A stretch of 64,000 nt of DNA from Sinonovacula constricta (lineage: Eukaryota; Mollusca; Bivalvia; Cardiida; Solecurtidae), in NCBI GenBank assembly GCA_007844125.1, contig CM017563.1, positions 29,398,094 to 29,462,093 of the forward strand, given 5' to 3'. The notes beneath the pieces were generated by a model. The model did not search any database and was not told where the DNA came from. It worked only from the letters and a program-made list of their open reading frames with translations. This document shows, one piece after another, positions 1 to 11,405 of the stretch. The position numbers were made by a program, and so were the translations under genes. The first letter of the stretch is position 1. Each line of letters begins with the position of its first letter.

Positions 1-2089
1 AACCTTTTGATATTATCCAATATTCTGTTTGGTAAAAAAAAATATACAGATTTATAAAAGGTCACATGTAAATGTTAATGCAAAGGAGCAAAACTAATAG
101 CAATACAGTAATAAATCAAGAGGAAAAACCTAAGCTAAGCTTACATCTTCAACCTTTAAAGGCCCAACCAATGTGTCCACAAACATGTCCATAATTTCAT
201 CAAATACGGCTTGTCGTTTGGGACGATGACATTTGTCCACATTATCAGGTGGGAGGTGATTTGTTGGTGGAGTCACCATGTCTTCCATCCCAAAATACTC
301 CATAGCTGCCTCTAGAATGTATGCATCCCCACATAACAAAACAAACTCTTCATGTGCTTTAAATCGGCTTTTTACATTTACATTCACACTGGTCCTTTGG
401 ATGAGAATCTGAAGGTTACTGAGAGTACCCAAATCTCGCCCTGTGTCCTTCTTCATAAACTTCTTGACAAGTTTCTTTTCAAGAAACAAAGAAAGTTATA
501 GTAAGTTATGCAGAATCAGACAAATATCATAATCAATTATCGAATTAATACTCATAGAAGAAAGCGATTTTAAATTTGAAACTTTGCCACAGGCTTTGCA
601 AGATAATGCATATATTTTGCTATGCATCTTTAATGTTTATTTATGTTATGTACTTTAAACAAGGTACTTTGAATATGAATAAAGCAATATAATAGTCAGA
701 AAAAACAAATTCAATAAAACACCAAACAGTAATCGTGTAAATAACAAAACTTACATTCTTGTACAACGAAATGTTGACATAAACTAAACACATAAGTAAT
801 CAACTCAGTGGTACATTTACAAAATGTTTTCTGTCAGAGTAGTATCTTACAAAATTCCTTCATACTATTGTTAGCTTGCTGCTACTTTGAACATAAAGTA
901 TGGTGTTTAAGGGCAAGAGAAAATTTTATCAACTATTTTTATATGTGCTAAACAATAAGCATTAATGAAAAGAGGTTGAAAGAACAAATGCTTAGTCAAA
1001 AAGTACACACCCCAAAACAAGTAGTAAATGGCACTAAATGCCTATAAAGTCATAAATCTAATTTCAATCATGACTTGTACTGATATATGACTAAGAAATG
1101 CCCAATTTGTACATTACAGACAGTGGTAAACATCAATATAAATCAATTGAGAGAATGACATCGATTATCAACATCGAGTAGCTTTTATACTTTACTTATC
1201 GATATTTTCCGCTCATCATTACATCACTAGTTATAGTATTTGTAAAAACTTCCTGACATCTTAACACTGCTAACACCAATTTAATAAATGTTTCGATTTT
1301 CAAACAGAGGCCATCAATCTCGATAACAAAAAATAAAAGAGTACTGAATGTGGAACCAGCATGCATTTTTATTAAAGGGTACTACCATTTTTCTGTTGGC
1401 AATTTGCAACTGATTGTTGTTATTTGCAATAAATATCTATTTTTAATGTTGCACACGAAAAAAAGGAATAATAATTAATTTGTAGTGAACTTTTATCCTT
1501 TCAGCTTACATTTGTTATATAATTTCCTTAATGATGTCTTAAGAAGGTATGATTATGTCATTACACAGTGCAAGACATTAAGTAGAGCAATATTCATTAA
1601 TAATCGACATGAACATTTGTAATTTAACAAAATTGATATTTTTTCCATTTAAACACCATTTTAGCAATGTGTTTTTGTATGGTAAGATTTCAAATTTCTA
1701 TTATTTGTTTTAGACTTACAATTACAGAATAAGTCACCTGATTTTTATAGATAAATAAGTTGATATTAAACAGATACCTCCAAGAAATCCATCTGCATAT
1801 GGAACATTTCCACCACCACTGGGAACAAGTTATCAAATCTTTCCTGATCTGTGTGAGCTCCCATCCGTAAGGATTTTGCTCCCTCCAAGCGTACACGTGT
1901 GAGCTGATCACCACCAACTGGTATTAAAAGCTGCTCAAAGTCATTGCCTGGAAAAGTTGTTAGAGTATTGTTTGCAAAATACAATAAATATATTGAGTTA
2001 ATATTTCAGAAGGGATAAAAGTATTTCTCTCATTTTGTAAGAACCATCACATCGAATTTAGCAGCTTATTTACATGACATTTGTTTGTC

Positions 2090-2335
2090 TTATCCAATTC
2101 AGAAGTGTTTTGGACAAAAAATAATATTTAGCTGAAAATTATGTGCCATCTGATCTGAATCTACATTGGTCAGAAATAACCTACTGAATCTTAAAGTGAA
2201 CACAGTTGATCCAGATCCATGCAATAACAAGTATTTGATAGTATTGCCAGACGGACAGACAGACAGACAGACGGAATGACAGACGGAGGGTAAGCCTATA
2301 GTCCCCTCCGGTGTAAACACCGGTAGGGGACTAAA
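2090..2335. repeat. Dispersed repeat end with GACA run and CCCCTCCGGTG hairpin
   Basis: A (GACA)n run near 2250-2275 is followed by an inverted repeat: TAGTCCCCTCCGGTG at 2299-2313 and CACCGGTAGGGGACTA at 2318-2333, differing by one bulged base and separated by a 4-nt loop. It lies in the intron between DUF6589 exons 5 and 6. I associate this hairpin with dispersed repeats of bivalve genomes. Confidence 0.55.
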
Positions 2336-2368
2336 AATGTATCTATGGAATAAAGGGTTAAAACATAC

Positions 2369-2964
2369 CTCTGCCAGCTTTACGGTAGTAATCTGACATC
2401 ATCAGTTCATAAGAGTCGAGAATGTTGATACAATCCTCATATTTGGTTTCGTTCTTTAACAGAACCGGTAGGCAATATGATGTTGCTTTTCGTGACATAA
2501 TATCTTCTAAAGGGTTTTCTAAGTGCTCTGGTACAACTAGTTGCATCCATTTGAAGTGATCGCCTAAATGATTGATAAGTTTCCTCGCAACTAGATACTT
2601 GATATTTTCTTTAAATTGTGTTGTATTGGCGTTGAAAAGTTCAATGGGGATATTGGAATCTTCAACAACAGGGTGTTCTCTTATATATGCCTTCAGAAAT
2701 TCATTTTGTTCAAATTCTTCCTTACTAATACGAAACGGTGTCCAATCAGTTGCGAAAAAATGGTAGTCTTTGTTTTTGTTTCTCATTCTGATGTCATTTG
2801 TTGTCACATTAATATCAACATTGTCTCCATTTAATTTCCCATCCTGTCCACTGGCAATAGCTTTTATGACCCTTTTTTTCTGAGAAGTCACAGAATGCTG
2901 ATACCACGTTCACTTTACTTTCTGCTGATAGAGTTATATGAATTTTATGAAGTCGACTTAACAG
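2369..2964 (-). pseudogene. Exon 5 of the DUF6589 gene, frameshifted
   Basis: The acceptor TTTTTTTTCAG sits just upstream of 2964 and the donor is GCAGAG|GTATGT at 2369. The first part reads LLSRLHKIHITLSAE and continues to CDFSEKK. The frame then breaks at seven A (plus-strand T 2873-2879), and the rest reads VIKAIASGQDGKLNGDNVDI onward to SYELMMSDYYRKAGRG. Both halves resemble adjacent segments of DUF6589 proteins. The exon is 596 bases; 595 would satisfy the phase 0 start and phase 1 end. Confidence 0.75.
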
Positions 2965-3039
2965 CTGAAAAAAAATCAAAACAAAGTAATGTGATTAATT
3001 ATTTTTGTATAAAATAAAAATTATGTATATTCAAAATCA

Positions 3040-3080
3040 GGAGGCCACGGTAGCCTAATTGGTAGGGTGTCGGCATCTTT
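3040..3080 (+). repeat. SINE head fragment (tRNA A-box-like)
   Basis: The sequence GGTAGCCTAATTGGTAGGG, then a GTGTCGG segment, resembles a tRNA A-box region and the head of the SINE at 59526. No B-box follows, so this is a truncated fragment in an intron. Confidence 0.35.
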
Positions 3081-4161
3081 CAAAATCTATGTTATATTTT
3101 TAAGTTCTGATGTAGAAAATTCACCAAAAATTGTAATTATTATAAAATTAAAGTATAACTGGTTTATATTTGCTCACTTTTATCACATGATTCTTTGTAA
3201 AACTATGTACTGGAGTTAAAGGCAAATCGACTTCATGTATTGAACTATCTGTGGATTTCAAAGACTTTTCACCTTTGAAAAGAGCTACGAGGCGGATTAA
3301 AATCATAATACTAAGGATAGATTTTACCGAACCATTCATCCATCTTAATCTAAAATGGAATTTTATGATAAAACAATTATTGCCATTTGTGGTGTAATGA
3401 CCAAAGAAATACTGTATCAGAACCTGACTTTGTTGTATCTGACAGTATCACCTTTAGGTTGCTATAAAACATATATTGACCTCTTCAAAAGCTTATAATT
3501 GTAAAGTATTAACTAACTGTAAAATAATTCCAGTATATAAATCTAAATATTATTAAAAGCAAGCAAACAAATATTATTCAAAGCAAAATAAATCTTTTAA
3601 TTCAGACAATCCATCCTATAACATCAGCTTACTTAGTCAGTGTAGAACATTACCTTGTTGTCAGCATGGCATCTTACAGCCAGTACTGTCAAGAGTTTCT
3701 GTAAGGCTGACACTTGCCGGTTTCTGCTATTAAGTACAGGCTTTGCGAAAGTTGCCGGACCGTCGGACATGTCCGGCAAAAATCAGACCGGTCCGATAAT
3801 TCTTTTCAGAGTTCCGGACCTTATGTCAGACACAGTTGCTGTTTATTTACTGATAACGACTCAATCGTACCTACTCGGCGATCTCCGGCAAGCTTCGGAT
3901 ATCACCGAAGCGTGATCCGAGTGATAACGACTGAGGAAGAGTCTGATCCGAACGGCACGAATACCGGGATTTATCCAATCGTAACAACTCGGCCATTTCC
4001 GTAACTTTCGGAAAATTTCCGAAGAAATCGCCGTAGGGTCCCGATTGGGATTTATCAAGTCCGCGAGTTTTTTCCCTTGATTAAAAAAAACAACGTTAAA
4101 CGAGTTTTGATTCGCCGTTTCTTTTTTAAGTAACCAATCAAAATCTAGATAAAGTAACCAT

Positions 4162-4650
4162 ATGCGACCTTCGACCTTGGTACAAAATGGTGCGACACCA
4201 GCAAAAAAACGTAAACAAACAGATGAAGAACGAAAAGAAAAACAGCAGGAATATGAGGCCAAGCGCCCGCCACGAAAATTTATCGAGAAATCGAGAAAAG
4301 GCCGCGCATGGTTAATTTTCGACGAGAAAGAAGAAAAGATGACATGCACGATTTGCCAGCAATATTACAAGGATCGAAAAATGGATGATCGACTCTTATC
4401 CAAAAACACTTTATAACAGGTTGTGGTAATTTAAAGATTTCAGCTGTTGACGACCATGAAAAATCTAAAAGTTACGGGAAACTGTCGAGATTGACAATTC
4501 AAAAAATATAACTGTTGCTGAGAAAATTAAATCTGATGCGGGAAATTCGCTGACAATGTTGAAGCAAGCAGAAAGACATAGGGTTGCCTACCTATTCAGT
4601 AATGCACATGCGGTTGAAGATGCTATTGAAAAATGGCTGGTAAGATGCAT
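4162..4650 (+). pseudogene. hAT-derived zinc-finger protein fragment (KIAA1586/ZNF862-like)
   Basis: The open frame 4162-4416 encodes a lysine/arginine-rich N-terminus, RPPRKFIEKSRKGRAWL and CTICQQYY. A different frame then continues with FITGCGNLKISAVDDHEKSK and SYGKLSR, a typical TTF/BED-type finger in which the C-x2-C pair is completed downstream by DDHEKS. A further frame gives KQAERHRVAYLFSNAHAVED, which resembles the segment before the hAT catalytic core. At least one frameshift and one stop separate the pieces. No catalytic or dimerisation domain follows. Confidence 0.6.
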
Positions 4651-4855
4651 GTAAATTATCCGTTTCATTTCAGAAAATGCTTACAATAGAACTGATCACT
4701 CATTAATGAACTAAAATATCATTTTTGGGTAAGAATTTTTATATTCTCCAGTTTACTGTAAGATGCATACACAATTTTATTTGATTTCACTAAAAATCTA
4801 GTTTTCATTTCCCCCTTATGAACTTCCCTCGCCAGGCTTCTAACATAATTAGATT

Positions 4856-5263
4856 ATGAAAATCTTGTTTCTTCAGGATGCATCTGTAATGGGAAGGCGT
4901 ACAACTTACTTTAGAAAGCCTAAATCTACAGCCACCCCTACCGCAGTGACCAGTGATGAATCTACAGCCATTCCTTCTAAAGTGACCAGTGATGAATCTA
5001 CAGCCACAACTACCATTGCGACCAGTGATGTATCTACAGCAAACCCTACCAGTGAGGAATCTAAACACAGTGTGGCTGTCAATGACAATTGTGCAGATGA
5101 CACTCAATGTACAGTGGAATCCAGATCATCCTTTTCCATTTCCATTGACATGCTGTGTGATAAGGACACGGAATATGATGATGATGATTTCGATACTGAA
5201 TGTTTCGATTTTCAAACAGAGGCCATCAATCTCGATAAATTGATGTTTTACATTAGAGAATAA
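4856..5263 (+). CDS. Unrecognised acidic ORF inside the hAT-like element
   Basis: I do not recognise this 135-residue ORF. It reads MGRRTTYFRKPK and then a 12-residue degenerate repeat (STATPTAVTSDE and variants, about three copies, 36 bp each at DNA level), followed by an acidic stretch (EYDDDDFDTE) and the end NLDKLMFYIRE. It may be a later exon of the element's protein or captured host sequence. Forty bases of it (5199-5238) recur exactly at 1287-1326. Confidence 0.35.
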   Translation: MKILFLQDASVMGRRTTYFRKPKSTATPTAVTSDESTAIPSKVTSDESTATTTIATSDVSTANPTSEESKHSVAVNDNCADDTQCTVESRSSFSISIDMLCDKDTEYDDDDFDTECFDFQTEAINLDKLMFYIRE

Positions 5264-8200
5264 GTGAATAAATATGTTACAGAAACCTTTAAAGGACGAT
5301 GTGTCTTTATTTAAAAAAACTACAACGGTATACATATATTTGATTTTTTTCGGTCAGACAAAATCATTCGGTCAGACAAGAATTAGAATTTTGTCTGACC
5401 GAATGTCAGGCAAAGTTTTCAGCAGTTTCGCGAAGCCTGAAGTATCATTGAATAGATCATGGCCATTGTACCCTTTTTGTTGCCTGTATCACCTAAAAGT
5501 GAGTCTAAAAGATCGAACAAAAAAGGTACATTTAATGACAATTCATCTACAGACTGATGAAACAAGTCGTCTTCCATCATTACTGCAGCCGACTGTGTTG
5601 ACAGGATACTGGTTTTCCCCGACGACAAAAGCGCAATAGCTGCTGAAGTCTCTGCTATTACCTCTTTCTTTGCCTGAAGATTACTACTATTGGTCTTAAT
5701 TTTCCCAGTTTCTCTCTGAATGCAATTCTATAAAGAAATTAAGAGAATTAATGAACAAAATGTATATATAAAATCAAGCAAAGTAATTTTTAGAGAATGG
5801 CCTAAGTTGTCAAAACAGGAAAGGTTATCTCACACAATGATGCAAGCCAGGGCAACAGCAGCTCCATGTCAATGAAACATTAGTCTATATTACAATGACA
5901 CAATGACATGAAGCCAAATCAACCTTTCCGCTTGGTAGCCTGATTACAGCTTTTTTTAGACTCTGAAATGAAAGTGAATCGCATGAAAGCATAACAAGCC
6001 AGATTATCTTTTTATTAGAAAACAAAAGTTAACTCAAATTTTGCAGAATGATCCCTACAGTTAGTGCTTTTCTCCAACACAATGACCTATGAAAAACATC
6101 AACAACAAAACAAGTAAAATCTATGGTCACAATTCGGGTTTGGAACGAGTATTTGAGTACTCTGATTCTCGATTAAACGTCGAGGTATAGAATAATGAAA
6201 TAGTATTTGAGTTATAAATTAAAAACAAAAAAACAAACAAATATTATATGCTTTTGGATGTTTGTATTTTGGAAATATGTTTGAGAACCCTATTCGATTG
6301 ATTGTCATTAAAGTCTGTTTTTCTTTTTTTCAATAATGTTTGCTGCCTGACAAAAGCATGTATTCCTGATCTTTCTTTCCTTTCTTTCCTTACCGCAGGC
6401 ATGTGTCAAGTACTCAATCGAATAAGGATCTGAGTACACAAGTACCTTTTTGCTATTCATTCCCATCCCTAATAACAATAACTGAACTTGAAAAAACAAA
6501 ACCAACAGTAAACTTTCTAGTGACTACACAAATATACCTGAGTATGTATGGTCAGGAGGTGCAAATAACTGCTTCTTTGGAATAACTGATTTTGTACTGG
6601 TTTCATTTTTGTCTGAACCTGATTAAGTTGAAACACAGTTTAGTATTTTATCTGCATTACTTTTGGGTTTCTTCTAACATTTAACAATTATAAAACTAGA
6701 CAGTGATTTCAAAAGATGCAGATTCTTGAATTTTGATGCAAGAAAATTTTGATTTTTCCACTTTTGACCCCTTCTAATTCTGTGCTTGGGGTCATTTTGA
6801 TGCGGTAGAATTGAGGAAATTAGGTCAAATTTTGCAAGAATAAGGCTAAAAATTGTGTTTGTTGCTTTTTTAATGTAAATTTTATAATAATTTATCCCAT
6901 GAAAATAAATTTAAATGAATTTTAAGCTATTTTATAAATAGTTAATTTAACTGAATACAAGATTTGACTTGCAACGATCTGATTATTACCCCTTGAAAAA
7001 TCTCAACAGGGGTCAGATGACCCCCGATTTCCAAAATTTATTGAAATCCTTGCTAGATTTGGTTTTAACACATAACAATTATAAAACTAGATTTGGTTCT
7101 TATAGTTACAATCTTGTGTAAATTTTTTGCAAAAGATATTTAAACTAAAAAACTATGTGACAAACTTTATCATAGCTGCAGACTTTTTAAAACACTAAGC
7201 TACATTTTCAGTGCTTCAGTGCTTGTGTTATCAATTAAAACCAGCTCTATTTTTGAGCTGCAGAGTTACATAGCTAACTTAAAACAAGATCAAGATTATA
7301 TATATCAACATCATTTTCTAGATGAAAATAAAGAATAACTAATGAAATACCTGTCTGAGACAACTTTAACTTTTCAATGCTATCAAGCAAGCCTTTAATT
7401 ACAGGTCTCCTTCTTTTTGGAGTGGAATCCTTCCCAGGAGTCAATAATCTCTTCTTTAAATTGTTCTCCACTGAACTGAAATTGAGTCAATAGCTATGCT
7501 TACACAAAGATTGAGAGGATCATTTGAAAAATGTAGGATGACAAAGCAACATATATTTGTACTAATTATATTCAGCAATACATTATTACCAGTAATTTCT
7601 ATTTTGTTTCTATGATGATCTACCAAAATGAAATTTCATCGGACTGTTTGTCATTAATTCCAACCTGTTAAATACTGGAAAAATATTACTGTCTTTTTAT
7701 ACACCATGACTGATGTACCGAAACCAATCGATTTTTTGTTTTTGGTATTCATTATAATCTATGGTACAATTAACTTTATTTTCCACACAAATGCTCCAGA
7801 TAAGTTATTAAAAACATCAATTCACCAGCAGTTTGAAAACAAATCAGTGAGAACTTCTTAAATCAGTAGTGGATGTAATTTGAATACTTGTGTTGTTTTT
7901 TTTTTGGTTTCTGAAAAGAGTATACTTGAACATAAGAGTTTTCACAATAAGCTTTTGAAGTTCCACCTTAGGTCTACTTTAACCTTAGCAGGCCTCGAGA
8001 AATCCATTCACCCACACACATTTGCCAGTGAAAGTTCAGTTCAGGAGAGAAAAAAGTTGAACAAACTCGACCGGTAGGACATGTAAGATTCACCAGATCC
8101 AAATGCTGTTTCGCTAAACATTTGTAAATGAAGTTATTTGGTAAAACAATCAAACTGCAGACCACATTTCAGTAATACCTGTCAAACCATAACCGGAAAT

Positions 8201-8513
8201 CAATCTCATGGCTAAGTATAAAACTTCACCGAACGCGTATGTATAAAACATTGTTAAATTCTGCTATTGTTACGGAAAGGGGGGGACGTTAATTGATTCA
8301 TCATTCAATTTTTAATTTTGACTATTTTTGTCCATTAAAGTGCAGGGTGAGTATATTTTGTGAAGGGCGAGTAAATTTGTATGGTCCCTGCATGGCGAGT
8401 GACCCTAGAAAAATTCTTCGAGACTTGCCCAAGTATAGCCCTGTACCTCAATAGCATGCCTTTCTAGAGAGGTTTTTTTTAGGGCATTGTCAGGGTAGGA
8501 TCCACACAAAACA

Positions 8514-9458
8514 CAGGGTGTTCGGTTGACCCGAGCTCCCGGTTTTTGACGCACGAAAATTCGGAAATACACCTAACTGACGAACATCAATAAAGCGGCG
8601 GGGGTCATTTTGACCCGTGATAATCTCTACCCTTGCCAAGCGGTGCGTCCTAGTATAATTTAATTTCACAGCGATTTAGAACTATGCACACTAATACGGC
8701 AAATCCATTGATCGTATCTACGAAAGATGTACTTGTTACTTGAATGGTTGAAATTATGGCTAAAAAAAGCTTGTTTGACGTTTTGATTTTTCAAAATTAG
8801 TTTTGGGCACAGACTACAGTTTGACACAGTACATTTTGTACTGAAAACTAGGTTCTTGTTGTCTTGCCTGATGGTGCCTTTAGATATATTTAGTTAGGAA
8901 ATATGCGTTATTGGGTGGCCGAGAACGTCGACTCTTACATTTATAATTGGTTTTGGAGTGACATCAGTTTTAAGAAGCAATATTATTTTTAACGGTGACA
9001 ATATAACAATGTTAATTGATATGTTTTATTTTTTTATTTAATTGTCATAACTGAGATGCAGAAAAAAAATACTATTTAGCAATATTCTGTTTATTTACTT
9101 GTCACACGCAAACTCTTAGAAATATCAATAATTCCCATCAAGGCTTATTTATACAAAATATGGTCGTCGATGATATAATTGTATATACAAAAATAATTAT
9201 ATACACAAAAAATGATGAATTAAATGTTATAAAGAGAAAAAGAAAAAGATTTGAAGAAAAACCTAAGTTCTAAAAAAAAAAAAAATTAATTTACTGTAAG
9301 TAGTAAAACACTATCAAAATTGATATGACAGCACATGCACGCTTTATGATGTGCTACACGACACACAGATATGACCCTCAGAAATTTGAATTTGACCCTT
9401 GAAAATTTTGACTGAGGGGTCAATGACCCTTGAAGTTCAGAGTCTACCGAACACCCTG
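8514..9458. mobile_element. hAT-like non-autonomous element, 945 bp
   Basis: The ends are inverted: CAGGGTGTTCGGTTGAC on the left and, read inward from the right, CAGGGTGTTCGGTAGAC. The flanks AAACA (8509-8513) and GAACA (9459-9463) match at four of five bases, an aged 5-bp target duplication. The interior has no ORF of note and repeats of GGGTCA/TGACCC character. It sits in intron 1 of the DUF6589 gene. Confidence 0.65.
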
Positions 9459-9649
9459 GAACAGCATTTTAAATAACAGCATGACAATATGAATATGATA
9501 CTGACAACAAATTGTATCTCATAAATATTATATCTTGTGTCTTTTTTGCCTAAAAAATGTAAATAATAAGAAGTTGAAGTCTTTTCACCTACCAGCAATA
9601 GGAACCCTCAAATTGTGATAGGGTATGGGGTGTTACTTTAAATGGAGTT

Positions 9650-9758
9650 ATATTGTTGCAGTAACACATGAATCAGGTGGAATATTGCAGCGACCGGGAC
9701 TTGACCTTCTGGCTTACAGGATGAGCACTATACCACTGAGCTATTGAGTCACCCTGTC
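9650..9758 (-). repeat. tRNA-derived SINE
   Basis: On the minus strand an A-box (TAGCTCAGTGGTATAGTGC) is followed about 30 bases later by a B-box-like GGTCAAGTCCCGGTC. Stems do not close well enough for a functional tRNA, so I call it a SINE or tRNA pseudogene. Confidence 0.5.
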
Positions 9759-10025
9759 ATCTCACCAACAAGTTTTCATAATAAAACAGTCACACAATAA
9801 ATTTTCATAATTTTATGCAATATTCAGAAGTGAAGCACATCTCTATCTGTTTCCGTTTATTATAGACAGCTTTAGATCTGCTTGCAGAGGGGCTAGATTT
9901 TTTCAGATTTCATGAGAGGCCATTGAAGTAATAGTGCTCTTATGTAAGGCAAAAATATGTTAGGAATATCATTTAGTGTCCTTCTTTAATATATTCATAC
10001 ATTGCATACAGTTGAGTTACTATAC

Positions 10026-10228
10026 CTTTTGAACTTCGAAAAGGAATCAAGTTTTTGCCAGCAGTTTCTGCATATCAGCTTAATTCTGCCAACATATAGG
10101 GGGAAAAAATCCGCCAAAGCAATCGCTATTTCGCTGCTTTTCCTTCCTATTACATTGTAATTGTCTCTATTTGGAATTAAACACAATGAACACGTTTTTA
10201 AAGCAACTTCCGGGTTGCTGGCCTCCAT
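10026..10228 (-). CDS. Exon 1 of the DUF6589 gene, CxxC N-terminal domain
   Basis: The exon starts at ATG 10228-10226 and ends at the donor AAAAG|GTATAG. It encodes about 67 residues with C-x2-C (CSLC) near residue 13 and a second C-x2-C (CRNC) near residue 54. This spacing recalls ZAD-like zinc-binding N-terminal domains placed ahead of DUF6589. It ends in phase 2 and joins the next exon at 7475 in phase, giving a basic linker (LLTPGKDSTPKRRRP) that could be a nuclear localisation signal. The start lies about 20 bases from a CpG-containing ATGGCGGCG motif on the opposite strand, consistent with a promoter here. Confidence 0.7.
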
Positions 10229-10400
10229 TTTGAAAGTAGTTCGTCAATATGGCGGCGACAGTATTATATCCGAGGTGATTACGTTGACGGAATTACCCGA
10301 GGAGTTCCGAGTGCTGTTCACTATGACGTAAAATTGACCTTGATGACGTAGTTCGCATGACGTGGTATTTGTGTTTATTGATCGAATATTCTGGAGGGTC
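10229..10400. promoter_or_regulatory. Probable promoter region of the DUF6589 gene
   Basis: The sequence just outside the ATG holds ATGGCGGCG (YY1-like, also a possible divergent start) and three TGACGT half-CRE motifs at 10324, 10344 and 10358. CpG is locally richer than in the surrounding AT-rich DNA. The promoter role is inferred from position. Confidence 0.35.
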
Positions 10401-11380
10401 GAAGGTCGTGGAAACTTGTTAGTTTATTTTTAGCCGTTTTTCTTCGGGATTTTTCGAGAGATTTGTACTTTCTAGAATGGTTTAATTCATGAATGTTCTG
10501 TCTTGGTATATATTAGGCCTGTTTACGCATTAAGTTTAAGTTTGGACATACAGTTAACATCAAGTTTGGACCTAAAAGTTACTAATACGTTAACACTCAT
10601 GTGCAGCTTCTATTTTTGAATATTCGAGGACTTGATTACATTCTACAGTGGATTTACATTCAAAGTGTTGGATTTGGACTTAAATAATTACATTCTCGGA
10701 CTATTTGTTAATTGGACTATTTCAACTGTGAATCAACGACAACGTTCTACCGGCAACTCTTCAAGAATACTCAACATCGGATTTTAATTTGGATTAAAGG
10801 GATACCAGTTAAAGGGACACTCTGTAAGCATTATTTTATTTGTGTACATGACTATATGTGTTATTATTTAATTTAGATATTTAATTGATTGTTGATTAAA
10901 ATAAAATATTGTAATAGTTTGTTGCTGGCTTGTTCTTTCTGTTTCATCATTTCGTCGTAATTTTAGCGAGCCAATTTATTAATAAATCTTTAATAAAAAA
11001 TAAATTCTTAAATAGTGACACAGGTCGTAACACTTACGTCATTAAAATTTTGACTGGTTGCCGCATTACAACGATCGGTACGGGCCGCAAATACGTAGCA
11101 CGATCTATTAATAGTATCAACTAAATGATACGATGCGGAACATGGAATAACACGTTAATTTATAACTGTAGCACTGTAAAATGTTATGAATTACGTTAAA
11201 TTCGTTAGCTAATCAAATAATAAGTGGCTTGGAAATATTTTGGGAGTATTATCCACAATTTCAGCAGATTTTTTTTCAACCTTAACGGAAAGTAGCCGGC
11301 GATCACAACCAAAATAGACGGCGAATTTCGCCGGTCGCCGGCTTCTAATGAAACCCCTGCATTGGCCTCAGTTCATTTTT
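10400..11380. other. Intergenic, no gene seen; GC-rich repeat end at 11283-11362
   Basis: I see no coding exon. From 11290 to 11362 there is a GC-rich stretch with nested inverted motifs (GCCGGCGA, TTCGCCGG) ending in CTTCTAATGAAACCCCTG. This looks like the terminal inverted repeat of a DNA transposon that has cut the 3' side of the neighbouring minus-strand ORF; its other end was not found. Confidence 0.35.
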
Positions 11381-11405
11381 ATTTTTGGTTAAAAACCTTT
11401 CAAAT

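Larger units (their letters stand above)
3737..5439 (+). mobile_element. hAT-like DNA transposon inserted in DUF6589 exon 4
   Basis: The terminal inverted repeats begin CAGGCTTTGCGAAA on the left and, read from the right end inward, CAGGCTTCGCGAAA. Both sides are flanked by AAGTA (3732-3736 and 5440-5444), a perfect 5-bp target-site duplication. With the element and one copy of the duplication removed, the DUF6589 reading frame is continuous. The interior has plus-strand coding remnants: a basic N-terminus, a CTIC zinc-binding motif, then TGCGNLKISAVDDHEKS, the kind of motif seen in KIAA1586 or ZNF862-like hAT-derived proteins. No full transposase core is visible in 1.7 kb, so the element is probably non-autonomous or decayed. 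Superfamily assignment is by inference. Confidence 0.8.
130..10228 (-). pseudogene. DUF6589-family gene, seven exons, disrupted
   Basis: Rebuilt minus-strand exons: 10026-10228, 7351-7475, 6538-6618, about 5711-5445 continuing at 3731-3654, 2964-2369, 1947-1778 and 474-130 (stop 130-132). Splice phases agree at every junction except the 5' edge of exon 4, which is uncertain (5711 fits the phase). Exon 1 has a CSLC...CRNC zinc-binding pattern. Exon 4 has NKKGTMAMIYSMIL and then RQVSALQKLLTVLAVRCHA. Exon 5 has LNGDNVDINVTTNDIRM, and the last exon has AAMEYFGMEDM. These match the architecture of DUF6589 proteins, which are common in molluscs and cnidarians and have no established function. Two lesions are visible: a hAT-like element splits exon 4, and exon 5 carries one extra base in a run of seven A (plus-strand T 2873-2879). 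Removing that base gives exactly the exon length the flanking phases require. The gene is probably dead on this haplotype. Family assignment is from memory of the family. Confidence 0.82.

Noticed and set aside
10800..11130. Possible LTR boundary (AAGGGACACTCTGTAAG to GGTCGTAACACTTACG)
   Set aside because: No matching second LTR, primer site or gag/pol frame is visible.
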